Origin: Stachybotrys elegans
Taxonomy: Eukaryota > Ascomycota > Sordariomycetes > Hypocreales > Stachybotryaceae
Length of the DNA: 64,000 nt
Reading direction: 5' to 3'
Assembly: GCA_020746835.1 (NCBI GenBank)
Contig: JAGPNK010000013.1
Location: 1,116,001 to 1,180,000, forward strand
Numbering within the stretch: the first letter of the stretch is position 1; each line of letters starts with the position of its first letter. The notes beneath the pieces were generated by a model. It saw only the letters and a list, made by a program, of their open reading frames with translations, was not told where the DNA came from and searched no databases. Both the position numbers and the translations under genes were made by a program. Of this stretch, positions 33,781 through 45,361 are shown piece after piece.

Positions 33781-34355
33781 TGATAGTAGCAAGGCTGCCG
33801 TTGAGATGCTCAATTGAGACCTCCAGGAGTACAGAGGAGAGAAGAGGAATTGTTTTGTACGTAACAGGGTGCCAAAAGATGGGGTACTTCGTTCTTATTC
33901 AATGTATCTGGCAGTTGAGCTGGGACATATGCAATACAATCTAATGGTAAGCTTCGGTAGCCCGATCAAAGCCCGAATCTTGACCGATCGGGCTATCTTG
34001 TGATGATAAGCAATCAGGCGGAGCGACGATATGCATCCTGGCATGTTGATCAGATTGAAATGCCGAGGATGGATCAAACCAGGCCAGAGCAGGTGGGTAA
34101 AGCGAGGCCAGAATACCAGGGCACTTGACAAGTTTTGGGGCGAAATGATTAGAGAATCCGGCAATAATGCTCTTATCGGCCACACAACTCCGCACGACTG
34201 CTGCACGGGGCTTCTTGGAATGTGGATGGAAACCGGATCTATGCCGACCCTGATAGCCGACCCTGATAACCGACGAGACACGGAACCATCATTACGGAAA
34301 CTTTATGCCTCTTCAATAGTCTACTGAATTTGCGAATTCTTTGGTTCAGGATACG
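33781..34355. promoter_or_regulatory. Bidirectional promoter of NCS1 permease and aldo/keto reductase
   Basis: 575 bp between divergent starts. It contains TCGGTAGCCCGA (33954-33965) and GATCGGGCTATC (33986-33997), whose cores are inverted copies of each other. At 34243-34273 there are related GCCGACCCTGATA-like direct repeats. The two 12-mers recur exactly upstream of the dioxygenase gene. Confidence 0.65.
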
Positions 34356-35477
34356 ATGGACCAAGCTCACCCTTCTTTCAAACTGAACAACGGCAGTGCC
34401 ATCCCAGCCATTGGCCTCGGGACTTGGCAGTCGTCGGATAGCCAGACCCGCGATGCTGTCGAACACGCACTCCAACATGGCTATCGTCACATTGACACGG
34501 CCTTCAATTACGGCAACGAAAAAGAAGTTGGGGAGGGTATACGCGCCTCTGGGATTCCACGCGAAGATATCTGGGTAACCACCAAGCTGGATAACCCATG
34601 GCATCACCGCGCCCAACAAGGCCTCGAGGCCTCGTTGAAGAATCTTGACACTGGTTACATTGACCTGTTTCTGATGCATTTTCCCTGCTCAACCGACCCT
34701 GATGACCCCTCGAAGCATCTGGGAGATTGGGATTTCGTCAAGACCTGGTGTGTTTCAGGACCATTGACGTCAAGTCGTACATATCACTGACCTTCCACAG
34801 GCAAGAGATGCAAAAGATGCTAGACTCTGGCAAAGTCAAGAATATCGGTGTATCTAATTTCCAGATAAGGCACCTGGAGAGGCTTCTCAATGACCCGTCA
34901 TGTCAAGTAGTGCCTGCGGTGAATCAGCTCGAGGTATGTGGGTAACTGCACTTGGCATCAATAACTAATATCTATCTATCCTCAGCTACACCCATACAAT
35001 CCCTCGTAAGTCAACACACCAACAGCGGAAAATGTGCAATAGCTACTGATTACAGAGGCCAGAACCAAACTTTTGGAATACTGCAGGTCGAAAGGGATTC
35101 ATTGCACAGCCTACTCCTGCCTCGGCGGCCACACGACGTCCCCAATCAACTCACACACTGATCTCGCGTCCAATGATGTCGTGGTCAGAATTGCCGAGAA
35201 GAAGGGAAAGACCCCAGCCCAAGTTTTGTAAGTATGCTCATAATATGCGCATGAAGCGGACTTGCTAACTTCATTCAGGGTCAAATGGGGACTAAGTCGA
35301 GGCACAAGCATGATTCCGAAGAGTATCACGCCGTCAAGGATTGAATCCAACTTCAATATGGCTGGTTGGGCGTTGGAGGAGCATGAGATTGCTGAAATCA
35401 GCGGGATTAAGACGCGAGCGAAGGTAGTGGGTGATAGCTGGATGCCTATCAAGGTGTTTTTCGGCGACGATGAATGA
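34356..35477 (+). CDS. Aldo/keto reductase
   Basis: Five exons, 34356-34747, 34801-34933, 34986-35005, 35063-35227 and 35279-35477, give 302 aa; the third exon is only 20 nt and encodes part of LHPYNPS. The catalytic tetrad is complete: Asp47, Tyr52 (HIDTAFNYGNE), Lys77 (VTTKLDN) and His108 (LFLMHFP). NIGVSNFQIRHLERLL and IPKSITPSRIESNF match the conserved NADPH-binding part of AKRs. The length is slightly short but complete (family about 300-320). It would reduce an aldehyde or ketone in the cytosol with NADPH. It is divergent from the permease and convergent with the dioxygenase (120 bp apart), suggesting a shared pathway; the substrate is unknown. Confidence 0.92.
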
Positions 35478-35597
35478 GCATGAATGCAAAAGCTGGATCT
35501 CCTATTCCTAGATGGTAAAGTTACCATAACATCTACCAACAATACTATGAAAAGAATATCTCCATTGGAATTCTATCTAACAGCCCCCGCCCAGAAG

Positions 35598-36678
35598 TTA
35601 GTATGTCGCATTGAGACGCATCTCCAAGTACTCCATGCTGTTAATCGGTTCATACTTCTTGGGCCTATCCGGTCCCCAACAGCCCGGCAAGCAGTCGATG
35701 GTGCGCTCATTATCAGCAGAAACAAAGTACGGAATCGAGTATCTCTCCCGGGTCATAAGAGGCTTGCCCTCCGTCAGAGGTCTGTCAGCCGGGGGCGCAC
35801 GAACATGGTGCACCGTAGACCGAAGCTCGTCGTTACTCCACCGCATCAGAAAGTCGCCAATGTTGACCACCATGGTACCTGGGATAGGAGGCGCCGCGTT
35901 GAACTTTCCCTTTTCGTGAATGTCTTCAACCTCTAGCCCTCCAACACTATCCTGGAAGAGCATCGTCAGCGTGCCAAAGTCGGTGTGCGCACCAATGCTG
36001 TCGACTTTCCCCGTGCTGAGTAGCGCTTCTTCTACCGGTGGGTAGTGCAGCAGTCGGATCTGGTTGTTCTTGTTCTTGTGATAGCCAAGGAAGAAGTCTT
36101 TGTCCAAGCCCATGCCGACGGCAATGCCTCGCAACAACTTCAACTCCATTTCGTAGCATACCTCATAGAAGCGGATGAAGAAGTCACGGAAGCCTGGCAG
36201 GACTTCCTCCTTTGGCCAAATGTTTTGCACCTTTGTACCCGCCTTTTCAAGGCCCATGTCGAATGATTCTTTGGAGTCGGGCTTCTTACGCCCCTGTGCT
36301 ATGCCTTCCGTGTCAAAGACCATTTGGGTGACCTTTTCTCGGCCAAGTCCCGAGTAGCCGCGGTGATACCACCCCTCGGGAGGATGCGGGACCTTGTCCT
36401 TCTCACTCTGTGGAAGAGCAAAGAAACGCTGACTCTGGAGAGTATCGTGGTTAATCCCTACTATTTCAAGCGGGTTGGGGTCTACATACCCATTCAAATG
36501 CTTCATCCACAACATCCTGAGGCACGGAATGGTTCTTGATGTATGCAAAGCCAAAGTTCTTGAACCCTTCGTAAATTTCTTGGCCGGCCTTGATGAATGG
36601 CTCTTGCTCAGTGTCCTCGCCTTTCAAGGGTGTGAAGTCAATGATGGGGATGAAGAGTTCCGGGGCCATCGCGCTCAT
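35598..36678 (-). CDS. 2-oxoglutarate/Fe(II) dioxygenase, thymine-7-hydroxylase-like
   Basis: Two exons on the minus strand, 36678-36490 and 36434-35598, with a 55-nt intron give 341 aa; a second in-frame Met lies three codons later. The N-terminal DIOX_N part (ELFIPIIDFTPLKG; FGFAYIKNHSVPQDVVDEAF) is followed by the 2OG-FeII_Oxy core. Iron ligands are His213 and Asp215 (GAHTDFG) and His272 (STVHHV); Arg294 (RYSIPYF) should bind 2-oxoglutarate. GREKVTQM, RLLHYPPV and the ending INSMEYLEMRLNATY resemble Neurospora thymine dioxygenase, as I recall that family. Thymine hydroxylase oxidises the 5-methyl group of thymine stepwise. An alternative is an oxidase of a secondary metabolite, because this fold is widely reused. 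Confidence 0.88.
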
Positions 36679-37100
36679 AGTAGGGGATGTAGATGGTGGT
36701 ACTTCTCCTTTCCGAGTGCCAAATACGCACGAAGATAGATGGTGGTGTCAAGGATGTTTTATGACTTTGCAGTATTTATTTCAACACGTAAAAACAGTGT
36801 CAGTTGATGGTGGTGTGAGTAGCTGCTTCAGATTAGCCCCCTGGTTTCAATGAACATCGTACAGGATTCTTTCCAAACCTCTACTGATTGATCGGACATT
36901 CTCACCCCTGCAGTCGGTAGCCCGAAGCCGATTATGACTGAGGGGTGCCAATACATGCGGGGTGATGTGATCGGTCTACCACAATCGAGATCGGGCTATC
37001 AGATACCGGGCTATCAGATATCGGGTTATCAGATATCAGGTTATCTCCGTGGAGAATAAGCTTGCTTGTGATCTTGCTTGGATCGTATTAACATGCAGCT
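36679..37100. promoter_or_regulatory. Promoter of the dioxygenase gene with shared motifs
   Basis: Upstream of the minus-strand start at 36678. It carries TCGGTAGCCCGA (36914-36925) and GATCGGGCTATC (36989-37000), both identical to copies in the permease/reductase promoter, plus the 15-bp tandem array listed next. Confidence 0.65.
36989..37045. repeat. 15-bp tandem array of the GGGCTATC element
   Basis: Four copies at 36989, 37004, 37019 and 37034 with a strict 15-bp period: GATCGGGCTATC, TACCGGGCTATC, TATCGGGTTATC and TATCAGGTTATC, separated by AGA. The copies diverge from first to last. Confidence 0.9.
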
Positions 37101-39061
37101 TGATTACACAAATCCTATCAGCTTTCATTGATTGCATTATCCATTTGTGGCAATCCAGAGCGTTTGTAGTGACCATTAAGCTACATCTGTCTTCACTGCG
37201 GCGTAAAGAACACCACCGCAACGTCCAAAGATGTATACATTCGCTGTTCGCTTCTCAAGCCTTCGCAGCTTGAGACCAATGCGTGGTTTTATGTGAGCTG
37301 GCGCATGCTCTTGACAAGTATCGGCCCACCTCTGACGATAGCGACCAAGCTCTGTACATTGAACGATCGACTGCTCTTGAGTATTCGTTTCATTGTTCAA
37401 GCTGCGATATATTAATAGATATAATGCTAAATTGGGAGCGCAACTATGAATGGGGGTCTAAACCTGCGAGTTTGAAGTGATAGGGTGCAAATATTTTGGC
37501 CAATGGCAGAGTGAACGTTTTGCCTGTCTTTGGCCTTAATATATACCGATGCCACCACCCTTAGAATATCTTTCAGTTACCCGCTTGCTTATCAAGCTAT
37601 GTATGATTCTAATGATGCCAGGCTACGTGACAAAGTGATGTTAATGCGCGAAAATTTGTGATACTCTAAACGCCCGGAAGGGGCGTGGTGAAATCATATC
37701 ACTTCACTATATCGCATTCAGAAGGCAATCTCGACTGGCGGGCCATTTTATATGTGTTCATTTTTTACAACCCCAATTTATAGGCACTTTTCCAAGCTAT
37801 GCTCCTAGAAAGGTGCTGCATGAGTAATATACTGAGCTCTATAGTCTTGCGTAGTCGCCACGAAACATCCCCCTTAAGCCCCAGTAGAGGATCAATCTCC
37901 TCTTTTGCCGGTTTTACAGCAGGGAATGGTTGAAAATTAGCCATCAAGTGTAGAGATGCAGTGTAAAAAAACATTCTGGGCCAGCAGGGAAGCTACGCAC
38001 ACCCGCCCTGCAAACTCGCTTAGAACGATAGCCTACCTGCCTGACGAGATGTATGACAAAGGAGTGAGCAAAATTAAAAACGAGCAAAGAAGATCGGCAG
38101 ACCAACCCGTGGCTGCCACGGCCTTTCTGGAGCCTCCGAACGAAGTACTACCCAGCGGCTGGCGTCTGCATTGGCATTTGCATAGCGTGAAAGTCCAGGC
38201 CACGGTAATGGAAAAACTGTTCCCCGTGTGGTAACTCCTAGCCGGTCATGGTTGCTCTCACTGCGCTATTTGATGGAAAATAGAGTTCAGATGTGATAGA
38301 CATGTATGTGGGCTTTCTCGATCCTGTACCTAACGGGAGAGAAATCAGACTTGGGTGAGTGGTATATAAAGATAGTGGTAGCTTGTAAAAACCTGGGCAT
38401 GTGCTACGTATCCCACTTCAGTCCTTTTCACCGATATCTGCTAGATGCGGAGGGCGGAGAAGAATATCTTCCTGTTCACCCTTTGCTACCGACTTGGCTC
38501 GATGGATGGCATGTCGCATAAAAGCCGGTTGTTTCCAGCCACCAAGCAGGATCGATGCAGACATGCGGAGCTCGTTTAACACAAGAGGGTCCCTCGTTCA
38601 AGCATTTGTTAGGTTGCCAAGTAATACTAGCTGAGCATGTAATTGCCAGGGTCAAATTGCTTTGTCCTGGATTAGGGCCGTAGCATTTGAACGACAGACC
38701 TGGCCAGATCGAGGCACAGCAAAGCTGGTTGCTGGCTGTTCACGGCTCATCAGGCCACTCAGCATGCGGGAATTTTTTCGTCCCCATCTCGTTCTTCCCA
38801 ATAGCACCAGATTGATGGGTCTGAATGGGGCAGATCCATGCGACTGGCAGCCAACTATCAGTCCACGTTACGCACTAAGAATGAGCAAACAGCATGCAGC
38901 GATGACGCCTTATACTACTGAGAGCACACGCAGGTGCTTGGCGTTGGAGCGACGATCGTAGCTGAAATAAAGGCCATTATAATAACATGGGGCCCCAACT
39001 TGTAGTGTAAGATGATGGCTTGTCCAAGAAGCATTTCGAACGTCGCCGAAAGACTGCCAAC
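37101..39061. other. 2-kb gene-poor stretch
   Basis: Only short frames, none with a recognisable domain or signal peptide. AT-richer than its surroundings; possibly old repetitive DNA. Confidence 0.45.
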
Positions 39062-40812
39062 ATGTCGGAGATTTCACAGACGAAAAGAGTCCAGCCACAC
39101 GTGGCAGACGACACGTTGAAGCGTCCCGCAATCGAAGAAAAGCATGCCGATGGGACTTTGTGGTTGATTGAACAGCATGGGGACGAATTTGGACCTCTTA
39201 CGGTTGAGGCTGAGAAAAAACTCCGGCGAAAGCTCTACCTTCGCATAATGGTTCTGCTGTCAGCGATTAACATAATGCTTTTTGTATGTCAGACGAAGGA
39301 CCCAGGGCTCAAGCACTACTTTCATCGATTCCATAATTAACTGAACTCCTCTAGGTTGACAAGTCCACTCTGGGTTTCTCTGCCATTCTCGGCATGTTCG
39401 AGGAAACAGGTATCAGCAAATCCGAGTATAACAACCTGAACACCATGTTCTATGTTGGTCAGTCCTACCCATCACTCCATCCACCCTCCTGAAAGCAACC
39501 ACTTTGCTGTAATATCCCATAAAGCCCTCAAAGCCTAACATCAGACGCAGGTTATGTGGCATTTCAATGGCCGGGTCATTATCTTATGCAGAAGCTCCCA
39601 TTCGGCCGTTACGTTGCCGTGACCATCTTCTGTTGGTCCGTCATCATCTTTTTGCACTGCGTCGCTACGCGCTACGCTGGCCTAGTTGTCATGCGGCTCG
39701 CTTTAGGTGCCGCAGAAGCTGTTATTGTTCCGGCCATGGAGATCACCATCGGAATGTTCTTCAACCGCAAGGAGCACTCTTTCCTACAGCCGGTACTTTG
39801 GATCACCTGTCAGGCAGCGCCCATTGTCACGAGCTTCATATCCTACGGCCTGTTGTGGGTTTCGCATCCAACTGTTCTGCCCTGGAAATTCCTGCACATC
39901 GTTACGGGTGGGCTTACGCTACTGCTCGCAGTTTGGGTCTGGGTCGACTATCCCAATAACCCAGCCGAGGCACATTTCCTTACACTAGAGGAAAAGGTGC
40001 AAGTTATCCGCAGGGTTCATCATTCGCAGCAGAGCTCCATCGAGCAAAAGGAGTTCAAAAGGGAGCAATTCGTGGAGACGCTGAAAGACCCTGTATCTTG
40101 GCTATTTGCACTGCAGGCATTCACACTAATGTACGCCAACAATCTCAACTACGGACAGAAGAATCTCCTGGCGACGCAGATCGGCATCGATGCTCTGGGC
40201 TCGACGCTTGTTTCTGCTGCCGGCGGCGGATTTGGTGTTGCGTGTTGCATCATCGCCACATTGGCACTGCGACGCTGGCCAAGACTCCTTGCTGCCCACG
40301 CAACCGTGTGGTGCATCCCAGCAGTCGCGGGAGGTATCGCAGTGGTGACCATTCCCTGGGACAAAAAGGTTGCACTTCTAGGTTCTCTGATTCTGGCATC
40401 GTCAACTTATGGCATCACCTACATTATCGCCCTCGGGTGGACAACGTCGACGGCGGCTGGCTATACCAAGAAACTGACGCGCAATGTTATGTTTATGCTA
40501 GGTTATAGTGTGGGAAACCTGGTGTCGCCCCAGATTTGGGAACCAAGCTGGGCGCCACGCTACTATGGATCATGGGCATCAATGATCATTGTCAGCTGGG
40601 TGGGCACGCCATTGATCTTATGGACGATTCACTTTATCTTGTCTCGGCGTAACAAGGAAAGGCAGGCATATATTGGCAGCCTTAGTGACGACGAGAGGGA
40701 GGGGTGGGTGGAACAAAAGGGCAAGGATGGTGAGATTCAGAGAATTAAGGTTGATGTCGCAGTGCTGGACTTGACTGATATACAAAACAAGCAATTTATA
40801 TATAGAGTTTGA
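39062..40812 (+). CDS. MFS transporter, Dal5-like
   Basis: Three exons, 39062-39283, 39355-39457 and 39551-40812, give 528 aa; the introns are 71 and 93 nt. The N-terminal tail of about 55 aa leads to LRRKLYLRIMVLLSAINIML, then VDKSTLGFSAILGMFEETG, the TM1-TM2 loop of the Dal5/allantoate family. GYVAFQWPGHYLMQKLPFGR and AAEAVIVPAMEITIGMFF are typical of TM3-TM4. Twelve helices are predicted, and the C-terminal tail is charged. Family members import organic anions such as allantoate, pantothenate or nicotinate. The next genes downstream are a broken SDR reductase and a Zn2Cys6 regulator, so it could serve a former small catabolic or biosynthetic cluster. Confidence 0.9.
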
Positions 40813-42030
40813 CATGAATAGTCAGAATAGCTACTGTTAGAGCATCATCAGTATGAGCATCGCCAGTCAGCTCCGCGGGCAGAAGCACGTTGCTATGGTA
40901 GGCCTTGCAGTGCTACGTACCGTGTCTCCTAGTGGTGAAGCGAGTTACCAACATCTGGGGGTTAGATGGCTGTGAAGAGGGGGACCCGGAATCATGAATA
41001 GACTTGTCAATTCGTGCTCTTGACTTGCCATGGTTGGAAATTAGAGGCATATATGTGTATAGAAAGCAGGGTAAGAATGGCGGATACTCTCTAGCAGGGT
41101 ATGCCTCTTAGAGTTTAAAGGAGAAGCATATTTACGCTGTGTGGACATAGCGCTATCACCTTTACCGGTCGGATGGCGGAATTGCAAGTTTGCTGCTCAG
41201 CCTTTAAACAACTCTAAGACTGCCCTGTCTCTGCTGGTTTGTCCTAGAATTCGGCAACAGACGTGTAGTGAAGAAAGGCCAGCATGTTGCCGGGGAGTGA
41301 CTCAAGGATAGCTATGTGACTTTGAGACAGGCCTCACACATAGGGAGGGCTAAGAAACACATGTGGTTCCAGAGGCTGAAAGTAGAGTAAGTGCGATATT
41401 GGGTTTTGGTGGCTAGGATCCAAATTGTGGAACGTGGGACCGCACTGATGTACAAATAGGGGCTCTCGCCCACCTTCTTCTCTATTTGATTATCTACGTT
41501 CCTACACAATCAATGCTGCTACTGAATGTTTCACCCTCATCACACTCTTGGTATCAAAGCAGAGGGCCTTTCTTAGAAGAAACTCTATAAGACAGAGCAG
41601 GAAACGATGTGGTCGTATTGCTTGTTCTAAGCTCCGTCGCATGGTATCACCTACTCAGGCGAGGCAGGTGGCTGCGACCCTGTGGTGCCTGTGCCCGCGT
41701 GAGCCAAGGATCGCTATGGACCCGAGGGCGGTGCAATCAGAGAGTCTCGTGGGCTTATCGACAGTGGACAGTGGCGCGTCTTTGACCGCTACCACGATTC
41801 CAGAACTAGTGTATTTCTGGGGCGGTTATTCGTCCCAATTTGAATTAGATTGTTCCCTAGGTGGGATGGCAAACAATAAAATGAACGAAGGAATAGACGT
41901 ATTCTGGATGTTCAATGGTATAAATGGAAGCAAATATCCCCTCCTAATCCCAGATCAAATTCCTACCCCTCCACTCACCTCAATTCTCGCTCAGTTGAAG
42001 AACAAGGGGGAAAAAAACACAGGAGCCAAA
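40813..42030. other. Intergenic; long open frame upstream of reductase
   Basis: No independent gene recognised. From about 41548 to 42030 the frame of the downstream reductase stays open, but the encoded residues do not resemble the SDR family, so I treat it as 5' leader. Confidence 0.4.
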
Positions 42031-43116
42031 ATGCCTGTCGTACCTCCCAAAGGTCTGGTACTTGTTACCGGGGCCAACGGCTACCTTGCCAGCGTGGCCA
42101 TCCAAGTCCTCCTAAAGCATGGCTATAGGGTCCGCGGTACGGTGCGAACAGCATCTAAGTACGGTTGGATGCCGTCGTACTTTGGCTCCAACTTCTCCCT
42201 AATCGAGGTCCCTGACTTCAGCGGAGACGATGCATTCGTCGAGGCCATCAAGGGTGTAGATGGCGTGTTGCATATGGCGGCTGATGTCACTTTCACGCAT
42301 GATCCTATCATCGTGGATCAATCTGTCAAGGGCATTACAAACATTCTGGAAGCGTCAGCCCAGGAAGCCAGCGTGAAGCGTGTCGTGCTCACTTCGGCCA
42401 GGGCGGCGTGTAAGGACGAGACACCTTGAGTTCCATACAAAATCACGACGGACACTTGGAACGATGCTGTTTTTGAGGAGCTGAAGAAGCCGGCAGATGC
42501 TCATCATAGCCAACAGCGCAGCATGCTTGTATATGCCGCCGCCAAGATGCAAGCCGAGCGAGCCGCTTTTGACTTCATGAGCAAGAACAACCTCCACTTT
42601 GTCTTCAATAGCGTCGTACCCAACGTCAACTTTGGAACAACGGCTGCTGTCGAGCACCTCGGGTTTCCAAGCAGCTCTTGTTTTATCAATGCGTTGGACA
42701 AGGGATATCCCCTCGGCCCCGTCTTCACGTCTAACCAGTGGTTCATCAACACAGAGGACACGGTTCTCCTTCACCTCGCAGCATTGACCCTTGAAGAGGT
42801 GCAGAACGAGCGCATCATGGCCATGGCTGGGCCATTTTCATGGAAGGAAATTATTGGTATACTCAATCGACGATTCCCAGAACGCCAGAGCATGGTCAAG
42901 ACTGCTGAGGAGCGGCCACTGGACATTGGCGAAGTAGACAACACACGGTCGGAGCAGATACTTCGGAAGATTGGGAAGCCCGGCTTCAGGAGCTTGGAGG
43001 ATTCGGTGGTTGAGGCAATGGAGAGTGTCATCGCCGCGGACTTGTTAGCAAATGTGCCGAGAACGGGCGCAGATGACCTGATTGACATGATCTTCAAGGG
43101 AGCGAGCGAGCAGTAA
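42031..43116 (+). pseudogene. NAD(P)-dependent SDR reductase with in-frame TGA
   Basis: The frame reads as an extended short-chain reductase (3-beta-HSD/dihydroflavonol/aldehyde-reductase type): VLVTGANGYLASVAIQVLLK at the NADPH site, VDGVLHMAADVTF, RVVLTSARAA, and the catalytic YAAAK in LVYAAAKMQAERAAF. A single TGA at 42427-42429 splits it after 132 codons. Homology-like sequence continues directly in the same frame (ITTDTWNDAVFEELKK). I looked for an intron that would remove the stop; a GTAAGG donor exists at 42412, but any acceptor would delete conserved residues. The rest, including the C-terminus near residue 361, is intact. It is a recently broken gene, a readthrough case or a sequencing error. 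Confidence 0.75.
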
Positions 43117-43447
43117 AGTCTATGTACGTTATTACTTGAGATGCACAGACTGTTTGGAATATCATGCCAATCTGAGTTTAGCTACTTTACCGCCCCATTG
43201 TAACAAGTTATGCCACGGATACACCGGCACCACTTGCAGGACACAAGCGTGCTAGCAAGCGTCATTGTTTGCAAGTACCCCTGGGCAACGCGTATATGCT
43301 GCTATACCAAAAAGAGACTAAAAAAAACCTTGTCGGTATTATGTTGTTGGGGTGCTATTCGGTTGTTGTTCGGATTGATTTCCACCTTCCTCCTTTTTGT
43401 CTCCCCTCTCACTTCTCTCACCTTTCAGACCTTCCAAGCACCAGAAA
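43117..43447. other. Short intergenic space
   Basis: 331 bp; the end contains a CT-rich stretch just upstream of the Zn2Cys6 gene start. Confidence 0.4.
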
Positions 43448-45361
43448 ATGACCAGCCCAGATGCTGTGGCACTAAGCAAAGGCCAAAGCATAAAGCAGAC
43501 GGCGATGCCCCACGAGCGCCAAACGCGTAGTCGGACGGGTTGCGCGGCTTGCAAGAAGCGCCACCACAAGTGCGACGAAAAACGCCCTATCTGGTACGTG
43601 TATTGGTTACTGGATACCTGCATGTACCTTATTTTGATGTTGATGTATATTGACTTCAACGCCAGCTCCAACTGCGTAAAGCTAGGGCGGATTTGTGTCT
43701 ACAATCCGCCAATTCCACTCAGGGACAGGAAGAAAGCAGGGAAATCCTCTGTGCCTGGTCAACAGGAACTTTGGCATATTGAGCCCAGTGCTCAGAGTAG
43801 AAAAAATGCCAAGTCGATGCAAGTAGACAGATGTCTAGGCACGCCGGCCGATCCATTCGATGCACTGGGACTTGCTATGCCGCTCAAGTCTTTGGACGTG
43901 TTTTACTACTGTAAGTTGGCTTATCAAAGCAAAAGTAATGCAGGGTACCAGCTCTCACGCTCATCTCTTGGCAGTTGTGCAAATGGATCAGACGAAATCC
44001 CCTTGTTCACGGAAAGTGTACTTCAACCCTCCTGTCTGGATGCTCGCAGAGGTGTTGACCTGTTTTACTAGTCTCGGTGCCTTAAACGACGATGAGCATG
44101 CCTTGCGCAATGTTCTATTGATTGCCAGCATCCATTACACGTGGAACAGTGGAAGCCTCGACTACTACAAGCCTACCCATCTTCTGCACAAACTCGAGAG
44201 CATTCGTGCCGTCAATAGATGGTTGGGGGATACAAATCACCGGGAACATGCCGTCAAGATAATGCAGAGTGTGGCTACTCAATGCTTGGTCGAGGTTAGC
44301 AAATCGGCGGCCTCTCCCATACGATACCGGGTGCTAACGCTGGCCGAACAGCTAGCTCTCGGAAACATGAAAGCGGTGCATACGCACCTCCAAGGGCTAA
44401 CGAACTTTGTCGACTCCATGGCCGCAGAACTAAGCATGACGAACAAAGTGGAGGAAGAATTAGCCAACCGATACATGCTACTGTAGGTCTTCTCTTTTCG
44501 CGTCGAAAGGTGTAACTAACGACCTGGTGCAGTATTCTGTCTTTTGTTATCGGCCTCATAACTCGCGTTGCCGACGTAGAGCATATTCCAGAAATAACCA
44601 AGACCGACAGCGAAACGGCATACAAGGTCATTCGCCGTGGGCACTATGAGGAGCCCTCGGGGTTAGAGAACCGTCTCAAGGCATTTCTAATGATACCATA
44701 CTTCTTCCAAACTCCTCTCCCCCTCACACATTTTGAGCTTATCGATGCAGCCAGGATCTTTGACGGCCTTGCCAGCCTAACAGAGCAAATAGAAATGAGG
44801 CCCACCTCGATGAAGGGGGAGCCCGACAACTTTTGGGTTGAGGGGTCAGCTACTAGGCTCTTTATTTCATTATTTGAGGCACACTCATCGTCTATATCTG
44901 CGCCTTGGAGCGAGGAGTCATCGCTGTCAGATAGACCGACATTTTTGTCCGCTTGGTCCCCTCTGGTAGCCGCCCTGACACTATACAACGCCGCTTGCAT
45001 CGGTTTCTGGGACGTCCAGGTCTTTACCCGGTATAGAATGCAACGGTATCTGACCTATCTTGTAAGGACAGACCTAGCAGCATACAAGCCAATGCTAGGA
45101 GGATGGGACCAGGACCACCAGAATCTCTGGTTTTGGAAGGCGTTTACTACGACTCTGAGCCTGGTGCTTCTACCAGGCATGAAAGAACAGGAGGCACTGG
45201 AGCTCATGGGAGAGATGGGCTCCTACGTGAAATACTGGAGCCTGGTTACCGGTATCACGTATTGGGTTGAAGCAAGAGAAGCACTGGAGTCACTTGCTTG
45301 GCCGAAGAACCGGACTGTGGAAATCGAGGCAGAGCAGCTTTGGCATGATCTTCTATCTTAA
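43448..45361 (+). CDS. Zn2Cys6 fungal transcription factor
   Basis: Four exons, 43448-43593, 43666-43910, 43975-44482 and 44533-45361, give 575 aa; the introns are 72, 64 and 50 nt. The first intron splits the zinc cluster: CAACKKRHHKCDEKRPI then CSNCVKLGRIC, with Cys spacing 2-6-6-2-6, which is the complete Zn2Cys6 pattern. The rest fits the 'fungal specific transcription factor' helical region (HALRNVLLIASIHYTWNSG; AVHTHLQGLTNFVDSM; GSYVKYWSLVTGITYWVEAR). It should bind CGG half-sites in the nucleus. Its neighbours are the broken SDR gene and an MFS transporter, possible targets. Confidence 0.88.

Noticed and set aside
42412..42500. Intron that would remove the TGA in the SDR gene
   Set aside because: The only good donor (GTAAGG) would need an acceptor that deletes conserved residues directly after the stop.
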